Shown: positions 15,701-26,717, numbered from the stretch's first letter. The stretch is 64,000 bases of DNA from Myotis daubentonii (GCF_963259705.1 NC_081840.1:115123074-115187073), one strand, 5' to 3'. Numbers and translations: made by a program. Notes: a model not told the origin generated them from the letters alone.

Positions 15701-17962
15701 TCTTACTCTCCCTTTCCTTTCACTTATGCCTTAGACATATTTTAACTGCTGATAATCACAGGCATTTAAAAAGTAGTAGTATCTGCCCAACCGGTTTGGC
15801 TCAATGGATAGAGCGTCGGCCTGCGGACTCAAGGGTCCCAGGTTTGATTCCGGTCAAGGGCATGTACCTTGGTTGTGGGCACATCCCCAGTAGGGAGTGT
15901 GCAAGAGGCAGCTGATAGATATTTCTCTCTCATCGATGTTTCTAACTCTATCCTTCTCCCTTCTTCGCTGTAAAAAATCAATAAAATATATATAAAAAAA
16001 TAAAAAATAAAAAAAAATAAAAAGTAGTAGTATCAGTCTAAATCTATGTAGTACTTTCCAGGTTGGTTCTTACAGCACACTATTCATCGGATCAATAAGT
16101 AGTATGAAAAGATTTTTAATTCACTGACTGCCACCTAAAGACTTGGCATCTTATTGATTATACCATTTTCAAGATTAAAATGAGATACAAAAAATTCAGA
16201 CATTTATGGGCCAAAAAGAAATCTATACTGTCACTAGATATCATATTAAAAACTACTATTTTAAGTGAAAAAATTTTCACTTAACTTTTACAATATTAAG
16301 AATCAAAATAGTTGCCCTAGCTGGTATGGCTCAGTGGACAGAGCGTCAGCCTGCAGACTGAAGGGTCCCAGGTTCGATTCCAGTCAAGGGCACATGCCTG
16401 GGTTGCAAGCTCAATCCCCAGTGGAGGGCATGCAAGAGGCAGCTGATCAATGATTCTCTCTCATCATTGATGTTTCTGTCTCTCCCTCTCACTTCCTCTC
16501 TGAAATCAATAAAAATATATTTTAAAAAATCAAAATAGTAGATGAAAGTTGACACCTCTACATCAAAATATTTCTTTGCATAAAACCATCATTATGTCTA
16601 GACTACTTTTTTGTCCAGAACAAATGGCGGAAATATCAGGCATTAATAAAGCACAGTAATCTAATGTATGTTCACTTATCACAGAAAAAAAATAGGCTCT
16701 GGAAATCCAATACATCTAGTTGGAATCTGCTACTGTTGAGGTCAATGGCCATTCAGGTTATTCATTCTCATTGACTCACTGTTCTTATTTTTAAAATAGA
16801 GTATTACTTACCTTACAAGATATAGTAAGGATTACATATGATTAGAGATAAGAGAGTTTCTAGCACATACCAGGTATAGTAGGCACTCAAAGGTTACTTC
16901 TAATTTTCCTGATACTGCACCAACTTAAAAACAAACACACAAACAAAACAACAAAACCAACTTAAATTTGAGAATCATTTAACATCGATAGTATGTACTT
17001 TATTTCAGTGGATGATGCAGTCATGTTACATCTGTCACAGTAGTATCGGGACAGTCAGAAAATGTAGTTTCTACCTCCAAATGGCTGGCCTTTTTTTTTT
17101 TAAATCTATAAACTAAAGGGCTGGTATATATTCTTGAACTATTTCCAACTATAGAATCCTTGATTCTATAATCCAGTGATTATAGAAACAAAACAAATAC
17201 AAACTTCCATGACAGTAAGAAATTTTAATATTTTCTAGTATATTATTCCTAATATGAGTGACTCTACCTTGAGATTTGAAAACAAAAATCGTAATTATCC
17301 ATCTGGCAACAGTGACATTTCCAAGTAAATCTGGAAATGTGTGTACCAAGTGACCCAGCAGCATTCCATTCCTCGGTATGTATGCCGAGCGTACACGCTC
17401 TTGGTAAAGAAATGCCACTAAAAATAGCTTCGAACTATTTAAATGATTCGGTGATTTCGATATTTTACGTCCACTTGCGCCGTGGCGAAAAGAAATATTT
17501 ACAAAATAATACAACACGGCGTCCTCTGCGCACTTTTAAATCTCCGCAAGCATTTAAGGATCATTAATGGCGCGGGCACTGATTCAGTGTCGGGCAAACC
17601 GGCGGCCGGGGAGAGCGGGGCGGGGGACGGAGCTGGCGGCGCCGCGAACGGGGACCGGACGCAATCGGAGCGGGAGCCACCGCGGGCGGCGGCGGGAGCG
17701 CAGACGGCGGAGGGCGGAGAGTGGGGGCGCAGGGCCCGGGCGCGCCGCCCGGACCGCCAACCCCCGCCGCGGGGCCGGGCGTGGGCGGGCGCTCGGCGTC
17801 CGCTCGGGCCGCGCCGCCGGGCGGGCTCCCGGCGCGAGTCCGCCCCGTCCCGCCCCTTCCCCTTACCACGTAGCCCCCCCACACGTAGAGGCGGCTGCCG
17901 TCCACCACCGCGCAGTGGCCGCTGCGCTCCTCGGCCACGCAGAACAGCTGCGAGTCCTCCAT
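6208..17962 (-). CDS. KLHDC1: KLHDC1, kelch domain-containing protein 1 (exons 1-4; 3' part off window)
   Basis: Four minus-strand exons join in frame: 17962-17867, 7712-7642, 7095-6978 and 6326-6208 (404 nt, 134 codons plus 2 nt). The product begins [16 protein letters not shown] and reads through the first kelch blades (YVWGGYV near residue 25-32, [11 protein letters not shown] near 80-90), ending in SCWVYKDR. It matches KLHDC1 rather than the paralogue KLHDC2, whose N-terminus is longer and different. From family knowledge, KLHDC1 is a beta-propeller substrate receptor of a cullin-RING ubiquitin ligase that reads C-terminal degrons; only about a third of the ~406-residue protein is here. 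All four donors are GT and the three internal acceptors AG. Intron 1 is about 10.2 kb and packed with repeats. The gene is divergent to POLE2, as in other mammals. No damage is seen, and no later exon was found left of 6208. Confidence 0.95.
6681..6893 (+). mobile_element. VES SINE in KLHDC1 intron 3
   Basis: A tRNA-derived SINE with A-box-like TGGCTCAATGGTTGAG and a B-box region. It ends in CCCTCTCCCTTCC and AATCAATAAAAAA. The flanks AAATATATGTAAACTT (6665-6680) and AATATTTGTAAACTT (6896-6910) form an imperfect target duplication. Confidence 0.85.
6978..7095 (-). CDS. KLHDC1: KLHDC1 exon 3
   Basis: These 118 nt complete the split Trp codon and encode a kelch repeat with [20 protein letters not shown] and DDKGYSNR. 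The acceptor CTGCAG is at 7101-7096. The donor GTAATA is a weaker form than the usual GTAAGT. The exon ends on a codon boundary. Confidence 0.95.
7642..7712 (-). CDS. KLHDC1: KLHDC1 exon 2
   Basis: These 71 nt encode [20 protein letters not shown] followed by SGL and the first two bases of a Trp codon. The acceptor TTTTTAG is at 7719-7713 and the donor GTAAGT at 7641-7636. Confidence 0.95.
8130..8580 (+). mobile_element. Old L1 3' end fragment
   Basis: It carries the characteristic L1 3' motifs AAATAAGTCAGACAGAGAAG, TTATATGTAGAATCTAAA and GCTGTACACCTGAAACTAAT, and ends in AATAAACTTTTAAAAA. A shorter piece of similar type lies at 7490-7615. The interval 7713-9016 otherwise shows nothing recognisable except a MIR/L2-like scrap near 8605-8650. 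Confidence 0.7.
9017..9083 (+). repeat. (TC)n(AC)n microsatellite
   Basis: A pure dinucleotide run of TC followed by CA, about 67 bp in KLHDC1 intron 1. Confidence 0.95.
9255..10105 (+). mobile_element. L2 LINE fragment, split by SPIN copy 2
   Basis: Ancient L2-like sequence (CTTGGAATGCTTCCAG, AAATGTCACTTCTC, ATAAGTTTCATGAGTGCATG). It resumes after the hAT insertion with CCTAGCACAGTGCCCGACAC and ends near TTGTTGATTAAGTGAATG. Confidence 0.7.
9724..10034 (+). mobile_element. SPIN-type hAT MITE copy 2
   Basis: A 311-bp element nearly identical to the copy at 5478. The 8-bp target duplication GTCTAGAG lies at 9716-9723 and 10035-10042. The first terminal base is A instead of C. It interrupts the 3' end of an L2 element. 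Confidence 0.88.
10220..11380 (+). mobile_element. L1 3' end with internal minisatellite
   Basis: The end of ORF2 (translation shows [24 protein letters not shown] and [20 protein letters not shown]) leads into a 3' UTR holding a 20-bp minisatellite and G-runs. It finishes with AATAAAAATTATAAAAAAAAA near 11350-11378. ORF2 is 5'-truncated. Confidence 0.8.
10841..11080 (+). repeat. 12 x 20-bp minisatellite in L1 3' UTR
   Basis: Twelve units of exactly 20 bp, consensus CCCCRGTGAGGTTGRGACGG. They vary mainly at positions 5, 12-15 and 17-19. No spacers separate the units. Confidence 0.95.
11385..11500 (+). mobile_element. Second L1 3' UTR scrap
   Basis: CATGGACACAGACAGCAGTG and the G-rich tract through GGGGGATATCTGCAATAGTG repeat the end of the L1 3' UTR. 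It is a separate truncated insertion abutting the previous tail. Nothing is recognised at 11500-12057. Confidence 0.6.
12058..12505 (+). mobile_element. VES SINE with a huge internal pyrimidine expansion
   Basis: The tRNA-like head starts GCCCTGGCTGCTGTGGCTCAG. The body runs to ACCAATCGATATTTC, where the normal short TCTCTC tail is replaced by about 240 bp of TTCC and TC repeats, then a short A-rich end at 12498-12510. Confidence 0.8.
12200..12439 (+). repeat. (TTTC/TTCC)n(TC)n polypyrimidine tract
   Basis: About 240 bp of nearly pure pyrimidine on the plus strand, TTCC units followed by about 26 TC units. Such mirror-like homopurine-homopyrimidine DNA is prone to triplex formation and length change. 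Confidence 0.95.
12511..12775 (+). mobile_element. VES SINE with A30 tail
   Basis: GCCCTAGCCAATTTGGCTCA starts a tRNA-like head and the body ends CCCTCTCCCTTCC. A pure A-run at about 12701-12730 is followed by a GGGTGAGCATTAAC tail motif. It sits next to the previous VES in the same orientation. Confidence 0.82.
12790..13570 (+). mobile_element. Old L1 3' region, split by a VES
   Basis: ACTCATCAATAGTGGAATGA and later AAATGGTACTCATTTTACAC are typical of ancient L1 3' ends. The VES at 13128-13334 separates the parts. The interval 13571-14610 shows only a MIR/L2-like scrap at about 13905-13975. Confidence 0.5.
13128..13334 (+). mobile_element. VES SINE
   Basis: It begins GCCCTGGTCAGTTTGGCTCA, carries B-box GGTTCGAATAC, and ends CTGAAATCAATAAAAATATA. 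Confidence 0.85.
14615..15478 (+). mobile_element. L1 3' end, split by a Helitron
   Basis: ATGTTCATAGCAGCACAATT ... GAGTGCCCA continues after the Helitron with TCAGTAGATAAGTGAATAAA, then GGAATACTATGCAGCAGTAA and the 3' UTR to AATAATAAAGAATTACTTTT. The host sequence rejoins cleanly across 14710/15028. Confidence 0.82.
14711..15027 (+). mobile_element. Non-autonomous Helitron (HeliBat type), 317 bp
   Basis: The 5' end is TCCTATATAATAA (the terminal motif occurs twice in tandem at 14711 and 14724). The 3' end is GCACCAGGCCTCTAG with a palindrome GTGCACAAAATTCGTGCAC just upstream. Flanks are A at 14710 and T at 15028 and no target duplication, the Helitron signature. There is no Rep/helicase gene. 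Confidence 0.9.
15784..16018 (+). mobile_element. VES SINE with target duplication
   Basis: Full-length, starting TGCCCAACCGGTTTGGCTCA and ending AAAATCAATAAAATATATA plus an A-rich tail. The target duplication AAGTAGTAGTATC is at 15771-15783 and 16022-16034. Confidence 0.88.
16313..16527 (+). mobile_element. VES SINE with target duplication
   Basis: Full-length, starting TGCCCTAGCTGGTATGGCTC, with B-box GGTTCGATTCC. The target duplication AATCAAAATAGT is at 16301-16312 and 16528-16539. The interval 16540-17559 (start of KLHDC1 intron 1) shows no recognisable feature apart from a T-run near 17092. Confidence 0.88.
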
Positions 17963-18290
17963 CCGCGCCGGCGCTGGGCCCCGCCGCTCTTCACGCCGCA
18001 GCCCGGCCACGGCGGCCTCTCCTCCCGCCCAGCTCCGCCGCGCACGAACGGAACGCGTCGAGGACCGAGATTGGTGGAAGGCGGAAGCAGTGCGACTGCG
18101 CGCCCCGCAGCCGCAGGCCGCGCGGGCCGGCGGGCGGGTCTGGGCCGCCGGGGTCGGAGCGGAGGGCGGCCCGGCCCCCGCCGACTTCCCGGCCCGGGGT
18201 CGCTGTGCGGTCGGTGCAGCCAGCCCCCTCGCACTCACCGGCTGCCGCGCTTAGGGTCTGTGGGAGGTGATGCCGCGGCCACAGAAATCA
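17560..18290. promoter_or_regulatory. CpG island / KLHDC1 promoter
   Basis: About 700 bp of very GC-rich DNA with abundant CpG surrounds KLHDC1 exon 1, in sharp contrast to AT-rich flanks. It contains several GC-box-like GGGCGGG/CCCGCCC motifs. Long open frames on both strands come from the lack of AT-rich stop codons and do not resemble proteins. KLHDC1 transcription presumably starts between 17963 and about 18250 on the minus strand. Confidence 0.85.
17867..17962 (-). CDS. KLHDC1: KLHDC1 exon 1, coding part
   Basis: This exon encodes residues 1-32, MEDSQLF to GGYV. The ATG is the reverse complement of 17960-17962, and the donor GTAAGG lies at 17866-17861. The exon ends on a codon boundary and lies inside a CpG island. 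The 5' UTR continues to higher coordinates, but no transcription start can be fixed from sequence alone. Confidence 0.96.
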
Positions 18291-19774
18291 GCATATTAAT
18301 GCTTTCCATTCAACCTCCAGCGGAGATGCTTATCCACAATAATAGTGTGTGTGTATTTAATAGACTTTTTTTTTTTTTAAGTTAGGAATTTTCTAAAACA
18401 TACCAGCAAACTAGGCCTGGAGGTCAGGTTCTGTCCACCACTAATTTTGTAGGGCCCACAAGCTGAGAACTTTTTACTTTTGTTGTTGTTTGGCATCTGG
18501 ATTTTTTTTTCTTTTAATCTTTATTGTTGAAAGTATTACATAGGTCCTCACGTTTTACATTTTTAAAGGATTGGAGGGGGCGGAGAATCAAAGGAATGAT
18601 CATTTATAACTTATGAAAATAAAATGAATTGAAATTTCAGTATCTGTACATAAAGTATTATTGTCACACAGCCACCCTAATTCACTTAAGTATTGTCCAT
18701 GGCTGCTTTTAACCATAACCACAGAGTTGAGTAAGTGGAACCAAGGAGTTGCAACAAAGGCCGTGTAGCCCATGCTGCCGAAAATAGTTACTCTCCAGCC
18801 CCCTGCCGAAAAAGTTGGCTAGCCCTTGTAAAACGTTACTGAAGTAAAACTAAGACCAGGAGGGAAGATAATTCTACTAGTGACTGTCAATGCACTTGTC
18901 CAAAGCCACTTTTTGAAGAGATTGTGGCTGCCCTCCACTCAGAACAAGTTAATTCATTCACTTATTCAGTATGAACATATGAAGTGCCTGCTTGCTATAG
19001 ATATGTGAAAGCAGAGTCCTGAGTGGCTTGGGTTCAGGACCTGGAGAAGGGCCGCTCACAAATGAAGAGACTAGACAAGAAATATGAATTTGGAAATTAC
19101 AGGGGGCCAGGTGGAGAGTCTTTCTCAAGAGGAAAGGCTTCACTGTTGCCCAGGCCCTGCTAGCTTTTTATTCAATTTTAGATACACATCTTGCCCTTAG
19201 GCAGGCAATTCTGATAGCAGACAGACTATCTTAAAGATCAGTAAATAAAATAAATAAATAAATAAATAAATAAATAAGATCAGTAAATATTAGTAAAGAT
19301 TCACTTTGAGACTATTAGGTCAGGAAGTTACTTGAGCTATCATTGTCTCAACAGAACAATTGGTGCATAGCTTTAGCCCTTGCCAAAGCTCAAGGTCCAT
19401 CAGCCTTCTGGGTTCCTTGTTTGCACTTTCCTGTTAGTGTACACAATGGATAGCTTCCAGCACAGATAGTTGGTGTTGAGGCTCTATTACACTGGAATAT
19501 TTGTTGACAATGAAAAACAAAGAGAATTTTTTTCAACATACAAAATAAATCTATTACTAGATTGTAGATACAAAGTAACCATTTACATACAATAAACATT
19601 AATATTTCAAGAAAAATTATTTCAAATATATTACATGCAATAAACAATATTTCAAGAAAAAAAGATTTTAAATATAATATTACCAAAACTGTAGTAACAT
19701 AGTATAATACCATAAAAGTTGTAGGAAGTATTAAATATCTGCAAATAACAGGATTGCTTCTATTCTAAAATTTT
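18291..19774. other. Intergenic stretch without genes
   Basis: AT-rich intergenic DNA. The only items seen are a short L1 3'-end scrap on the minus strand at 18510-18560 (ATCTTTATTGTTGAAAGTAT) and an (AAAT)n run at 19238-19277. Confidence 0.6.
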
Positions 19775-21235
19775 TTTTCTCTGGCTCTATTTTTGTTCAT
19801 CAGTTTATGTTATTATATTTCACAAATGAGTGAAATCATGTGATATTTATCCTTCTCCAACTGGCTTATTTCACTTAGCACAATGCTCTCCAGGTCCATC
19901 CATGCTGTTGCAAAAGAATTCCTTCTTTTTTATAGCAGTGTAATATTCCATTGTGTAGATGTACCACTGTTTTTTAATCCATTCATCTGCTGATGGGCAC
20001 AAATCTTAGCTATGATGAATTGTTCTGCTATGAACATAGGGGTGCATATATCCTTTCTGATTGGTATTTCTGATTTCTTGGGATATATTCCTAGAAGTGG
20101 GGTTACTGGGACAAATGGGAGTTCCATTTTTAATTTTTTGAGGAAACTATACTGTTTTCCACAGTGGTTACACAGGTCTGCATTCCCACCAGCAGTGCAA
20201 GAGGGTTCTTCTTTCTCCGCATCCTCATAAGCTCTTGTTGTTTCTTGATTTGTTGATGACAGCCATTCTGACACCTGTGAGATGGTGCCTCTTTGTCATT
20301 TTGATTTGCATCTCTCCCAAGATTAGTGATTTTGAACATGTCTCTTGGCCTTCTGTATGTTCTCTTTGGAAAAGTATCTATTTAGGTCCATTGCCCATTT
20401 TTTTATTGGATTGTTTATCTTCCTTTTGTTAAGTATGCGTTCTCTGTAAATTTTGGAGATAACATTGGCAAATATGTTCTCCCATGCAGTGGGCTCTCTT
20501 GTTTTGTTGATTGTTTCTTTTGTTGTGCAGAAGCTTTTTATTTTGCTGTGCAGAAGCTTTTTATTTTGATGTAGTCCCATTTGTTTATTTTCTCCTTAGT
20601 TTCCATTGCCCTAGGAGCTGTATCAGTAAAGATATTGCTATGACATGTGTCTACTATTTTGCTGCCTACAGATTCTTCTAAGATTTTTATGGTTTCCCAT
20701 CTTAAATTTAAGTCCTTTATCCATTTTGGGTTTATTTTTGTGTATGCTGTAAGTTGGTGACCTAGTTTCAATTTTTTTGCATGTATTTGTCCAATTTGCC
20801 CAGCACCATTTATTGAAGAGACTTACTTGACTCCATTGTATGCTCTTGCCTCCTTTGTCAAATATTAATTGAGCATAATGGCTTGGGTCAATTTTTGTAT
20901 TCTCTGTTCTGTTCCATTGGTCTGTCTGTTCTTGTGCCAGTACCAGGCAGTTTTGAGAACAGTGGCTTTGTAATATAGCTTGATATCTGGTATTATGATC
21001 CCTCCAACTTTGTTCTTCTTTCTCAGGATTGCTGTGGCTATTCAGGGTCTTTTTCTTCATTCCATATGAATATTTGGATAGTTCTAGATCTGTGAAATAT
21101 GCCGTTGGTATTTTAATGGGGAGTGCATTGAATCTGTAGTTTGCTTTGGGTAGTATGGACATTTTAATGATGTTAATTCTACCAATCCATGAACACGGTG
21201 TATTCTTCCATTTGTATATGTCTTCCTCTATCTTT

Positions 21236-22904
21236 TTTTTTTTTTTCTGTTCATCAGATTATTTATTCACTTGATTCTTAGATTCACTTGTTGATAGATG
21301 CATATTTGTTGTTCATAATTTGTATCTTTACCTTTTTCTTCCTCTTCCTCTTCTTAAAGGATACCTTTCAGCATTTCATATAATCCTGGTTTGGTGGTGA
21401 TGAACTCCTTTAGCTTTTCCTTATCTGTGAAGCTCTTTATCTGACCTTCAATTCTGAATGATAGCTTTGCTGGATAAAGTAATCTTGGTTGTAGGTTCTT
21501 GGTATTCATCACTTTGAATATTTCTTGCCACTCCCTTCTGGCCTGCAAAGTTTCTGTTGAGAAATCAGCTGACAGTCGTATGGGTATTCCCTTGTAGGTA
21601 ACTGAGTTACTTTCTCTTGCTGTTTTTAAGATTCTCTCTTTATCTTTTGCTCTTGGCATTTTAATTATGATGTGTCTTGGTGTGGTCCTCTTTGGATTCC
21701 TTTTGTTTGGGGTTCTCCGCGCTTCTTGGACCTGTAAGTCCATTTCTTTCACCAGGTGGGGGAAGTTTTCTGTCATTATTTCTTCAAATAGGTTTTCAAT
21801 ATCTTGGTCTCTCTCATCTTCTGGCACCCCTATAATTCTGATGTTGGTACGCTTGAAGCTGTCCCAGAGGCTCCTTACACTATCCTCGCATTTTTGGATT
21901 CTTTTTTCATTTTGCTTTTCCGGTTGGATGTTTTTTGCTTCCTCGCATTTCAAATCATTGACTTGATTCTTGCACTCCTCTGGTCTGCTGTCGGGCGTCT
22001 GTATAATATTCGTTATTTCAGTCTGTGTGTGCTTAATTTCTAGTTGGTTCCCCAATATAAGATCGAGGGTCTTATTAGTTTTCGTGTAGATCTCATTAAG
22101 TTTATCGGCAGCTTCTAAACAGTTCTTGAGAGACCTTAAAAGTGTGGTTCTGAACTCTATTTCTTCCATTGACAATTTTGTCCTGTTTCTTTGTCTCCGC
22201 ATTTTGTTATGCTTCCTTGGTGCACCCCCTAGTGGTCTTTGTTCGCAGTCTTATAGATAAATCTTGATTGTTGTAGCTAATTCCAGGGAGGGTTTGACCT
22301 CCAGGCCAAGTGGCTATGAGAATCAGCTGTGTCAGTAGTGAGAGAACTTCTGTCCTCTAGGGAGGTGCTAATCTAGCCTTTGCCTGAGGCTATCCAGCAA
22401 ATGCCTCTGTGCAGGGCTTGGGCGGGGCGGGTCGCACAGGATCAACAGGGTGGGCCAGAGAGAGCAGTTATGGCGGCTCTCAGTCCTGTCCCAAGGGGCT
22501 CTGCCTCTCTGAGTCCCAGCACCCGCTGCAAAGCTGGGAGAGAAAGCTGCACTCGCTCTGACTGAAGCCAGACAGTCCCGCTTCTCCCGTTTGAGTCTGG
22601 GTCCCTAAAGACTCGCCCGGATCTGGTGCTCAGAGTCTGCGACTCCCTCCCGATTGAAAACAACAACCGCGCCCTCCGCCGCCAGCCCGCTCCGCGCACT
22701 CCGCACCTCAGAATTTGACTTCAGCACTGCGCCTCCTCTGAGTGTCCGTATGGGTTTCTCTTTCCTCCTAGTTGTAGGACTTCCACTCAGCCTGCGTTCC
22801 TGTGGTTCTGGGTGATGTCCCTTCCATTTTTTGGTTTCACTTTTGAAGTAGTTGTTCAAAGCAGCAAACTCCGGCGTTAACCTATGCCGCCATCTTGGTT
22901 CTCC
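21236..22904 (-). mobile_element. HAL1 (ORF1-only) copy 2, nested in L1
   Basis: The 5' end at about 22904 (CCATCTTGGTTCTCC on the plus strand) leads through a roughly 690-bp 5' region to an open ORF1, then a very short 3' region. A T-run at 21229-21246 is the poly(A) tail. The 3' UTR is shorter than in copies 1 and 3, lacking the G-rich part. The flanks are both L1 ORF2, so this is a clean nested insertion. The duplication looks like CTCTATCTYTTTTT, but its exact borders are uncertain. Confidence 0.85.
21354..22202 (-). CDS. HAL1 ORF1 protein, copy 2 (282 codons, open)
   Basis: An uninterrupted frame from [20 protein letters not shown] to [10 protein letters not shown]. It is an L1 ORF1p homologue, an RNA-binding trimeric chaperone. 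A coiled coil covers about residues 15-125. An RRM-like domain starts near 133 ([20 protein letters not shown]). The C-terminal domain carries [20 protein letters not shown] and [12 protein letters not shown]. Human L1 ORF1p is 338 residues, so the N-terminus and coiled coil are short. The start is the first ATG after the 5' region and agrees with copy 3. It lies between KLHDC1 and POLE2. Whether it is expressed cannot be told. Confidence 0.85.
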   Translation of the reverse strand: MRRQRNRTKLSMEEIEFRTTLLRSLKNCLEAADKLNEIYTKTNKTLDLILGNQLEIKHTQTEITNIIQTPDSRPEECKNQVNDLKCEEAKNIQPEKQNEKRIQKCEDSVRSLWDSFKRTNIRIIGVPEDERDQDIENLFEEIMTENFPHLVKEMDLQVQEARRTPNKRNPKRTTPRHIIIKMPRAKDKERILKTARESNSVTYKGIPIRLSADFSTETLQARREWQEIFKVMNTKNLQPRLLYPAKLSFRIEGQIKSFTDKEKLKEFITTKPGLYEMLKGIL

Positions 22905-25900
22905 TGAATTCTGTGTTCTAAGTTCTGTGTCTCTATCTCTTTTTTCAACATGCTGTTGTTTTCTGAATACAGGTCTTTTATCTCCTTAATTAAGTTTATT
23001 CCTAGGTATCTTAATTTATTTATTTTTTTGCAATGGTAAATGGGATTGTTTTTTTAGTTTCTCTTTCTGTGAGTTCATTATTGGTGTATAAAAAAGCCAT
23101 AGATTTCTGGGTATTAATTTTGTATCCTGCTTCATTGCTGAATTATTTTATTAAGTCTAGCAGTTTTTTTATGGAGTCTTTAGGGTTTTCTATGTACAAT
23201 ATCATATTGTCTGTGAATAGGGACAGGTTTACTTCTTTTCCAATCTGGATGCCTTTTATTTCTTCTTCTTGCCTGATCACTATGGCTAGCACTTCCAATA
23301 CTATGTCAAACAAGAGTGGTGAGAGTGAGCATCCCTTTCTTGTTCCTATTCTTAGGGGAAATCGTTTTAGTTTTTGCCCATTTAGTATGATGTTGGCTGT
23401 AGGTTTGTCATATATGGCCTTTATCATGTTGAGGTATGATCCTGCTATTCCCACTTTACTAAGAGTTTTTATCAAAAATGGATGTTACATTGTGTCAAAT
23501 GCTTTCTCTGTATCTATTGATATGATGATGCCATTTTTGTCTTTCAATTTGTTTATGTGATGTATCCCCCTTATTGATTTTCGAATATTGTACCAGCCTT
23601 GCATCCCTGGAATAAATCCCACTTGATCATGGTGTATGATCTTTTTAACATATTGCTGGATGCGATTTGCTAATATTTTATTGAGGGTTTTAGCATCTAT
23701 ATTCATTAGGGATATTGGCCTGTAATTCTCTTTCTTTGTAGTGTCTTTATCTGGTTTTGGAATTAGGTTAATCATGGCCTCATAAAAAGGGTTTGGAAGT
23801 GTTCCTTCCTCTTGGATTTCCTGAAATAGTTTGAGGAGAATAGGTGTTAATTCTTCTTTGGATGTTTGATAAAAACTCCCCTGGGTAGCCCTCTGGACCT
23901 GGGCTTTTGTTTGGTGGGAGTTTTTTTTATTACTGCTCCTATTTCATCAGTTGTTACTGGACTATTCAGATTTTCAGATTCTTCCAAAATCAGTTTTGGG
24001 AGATTATATTTTTCTAGGAATTTGTCTATTTCATCCACATTGTCCAGCTTGTTGGCATATAGTTGTTCATAGTATTTTCTTACAATCCTTTTTATTTCTG
24101 TGGTGTCTGTAACTACTTCTCCATTTTTGTTTCTGATTTTATTTATTTGAGTCCTCTCTCTTTTTTTCTTGATGAGTCTGGCTAACAGTTTGTCAATTTT
24201 GTTTATCCTTTCAACCAGCTCTTGGTTTCATTGATTTTTTTTGTATTGTGTTTTTAGTCTCTATGTTATTTATTTCTGCTCTAATCTTTATTATTTCCTC
24301 CTTTCTACTTACCCTGGGCTTTCCTTATTGTTGTCTTTCTAGTTCTTTAAGCTGTAGGGTTAAATAGTTTATTGCTAATTTTTCTTATTTTTTTGAGGTA
24401 GGCCTATTGTACTATGAACTTCCCTCTCAGGACTGCTTTTGCTGTGTCCCAGAGATTTTTGGTTTTAGTGTGTTTACTTTCACTTGTTTCTAGGAAGTTT
24501 TTTATTTCTTTCTTGATCTCATTGGTAACCCATTCATTGTTTAATAACATACTATTTAGCCTCCATGTGTTTAAATGTTTTGGGGTATTTTTACTGTAGT
24601 TTCTAATTTCATTCCACTGTGCTCTGAGAAGATGCTTAATATGATTTCAATCTTCTGGAACTTGTAGAGACTTGCTTTGTGTCCTAACATGTGGTCTACC
24701 TTTGTGAATTATCCATGTGCACTTGAGAAGAATGTATATTCTGCTGCGTGGGGTAATATATTCTATAGATGTCAATTATCCATCTGATCCAGTGTGTCCT
24801 TTAGAGTCTCTGTTTCCTTGTTAAGTTTTTGTCTGGAAGATCTATCCAGTGAAGTCAGCAGGGTGTTAAAGTCCCCTACTATGACTGTATTGTTGTCTTT
24901 CTCTCCGTTAAAGTCCTCTAGAGGTTTTGAAAGTATATTTAGGTGCTCCTATATTGGGTGCATATATGTTTACCAGGGTTATATCCTCTTCTTGGATCGA
25001 TCCCTTTAGTATTGTGTAGTGACCTTTGTTGTCTCTTGTGATGGCCTTCATTTTAAAATCTATTTTGTTGGATATGAGTATTGCTATTCCAGCTGATTTT
25101 CTTTTCCATTTGCATAATTTTTTTTTTCCATTCCTTCACTGTCATCCTGTGTATGTCTTTTGTTTTGAGGTGAGTCTCTTGTAGACAGCATATAGTTGGA
25201 TCGTGTTTTTGTATCCATTCAGCTACCCTATGTCTTTTGATGGGAGCATGTAATCTATTTACATTCAGGTTATTATTGATAAGTACTTATTTATTGCCAT
25301 TATATTTCTGTATGGCTAGGTTTCTCTCTGTCTTTCTTCTTCTCATTACAGCAATCCCTTTAGCATTTCTTGTAATGCTGGCTTGGTGGTGATGAACTCC
25401 TTTAGCCTTTTTTTTTTTTTTTTGTCTGAAAAGCTCTTCATTAGACCATCTATTTTGAATGACAGCCTTGCTGGATATAGTAATCTTGATTGCAGATCCT
25501 TGCTTTCCATTACCTTGAGTTCTTCATGTCATTCCTTTCTAGCCTATAGAGTTTCTGATGAGAAATCAGGTGTCAGCCTTATGGGGACTCCTTTGTAGGT
25601 AACAGTTTTCTCTCGCTGCCTGTAAGATTCTCTCTTTGTCTTTAATTTTTGGCATTTTAATTATGATGTGTCTGAGTGTGGGCCTGTTTGGGTTCTTCTT
25701 GCTTGGGGTTCTCTGTGCCTCCTGAACTTGTGTGACTTTTTCCTTTACAGGTTAGGGCAGTTTTCTGCCATTATTTCTTCAAACATGTTCTCTATTCCTT
25801 CTCCCTTTCTGCCTCTTCTGGCACATGTGCTATTCTAATATTGTTACATTTCACATGGTCCCACACCTCCCTTAAGCTGTCCTCCTATTTTTTTATTGTT

Positions 25901-26426
25901 TTTTTTCTTTTTGGTTTTCTAATAGAGTGATATTTTCAACTCTGTCTTCTAATTCACTTCAGCTTCCCCTAATCTGCTGTGTATTCCTTCCAATGTGTTC
26001 TTTATTTGTGTTATGTCATTCTTTATCTCAGACTGTTCTTTTTTCATAGTTACCATATCTTTTTTTCATGTTGTGGAGCATCTTTACCATTGTTACTCTG
26101 AACTCTGTTTCAGATAAATTTCTTATCTCTGCTTCATTTTTCTCTTCTGGAGAATTCTCTAGTTCTTTCATTTGGTGGGTTCTTTCTTTGTCTCCTTATT
26201 TTGGTTGTTTGTTTGGGTTTGTCACTATGTGTTAGGTAGATCCTCTACATCTCTCAGTCTCTAGTGAAGGACAGTGTTAAAGGCTGTTTCTGACTAATTG
26301 GGTCAGGCAAAGACTCAAAGCCTCCAGAAATCATCTCTACCTACAGACTAATAGGAGTCCAATTTGAATTGCCCCCCAGGCAATCATCCTGAGGTGTGGC
26401 GAGAATTTTTTTTTTCAACAGGGTGG

Positions 26427-26717
26427 GCCAGCCCTAACTGCTTTGGCTCAGTGGGTAGGGTGTTGGCCTGCAGACTGAAGGGTCCCAGGTTTGATTCTAG
26501 TCAAGGGCACATGCCTGGGTTGAGGGCTCAATCCCTAGTAGGGGGCATGCAGGAGGCAGCCAATCAATGATTCCCTCTCATCATTGATGTTTTTATCTTT
26601 TTCTCCCTCTCCCTTCCTCCCTGAAATCAATAATATAGATATATTATTATATATATTATACATATTATATATATCAAATAGTATATATATTATATATATA
26701 TCAAATATATATATATT
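26427..26717 (+). mobile_element. VES SINE in the L1 5' UTR
   Basis: It starts near GCCCTAACTGCTTTGGCTCA and ends in an unusually long TA-rich tail at 26633-26717. The target duplication AACAGGGTGGG is seen on both sides (about 26417 and 26723). Confidence 0.82.

Noticed and set aside
17482..18385. Long open frames on both strands around KLHDC1 exon 1 (up to 272 codons)
   Set aside because: They are Arg/Pro/Ala/Gly-rich translations of a CpG island. They overlap the real exon in other frames and show no domain.
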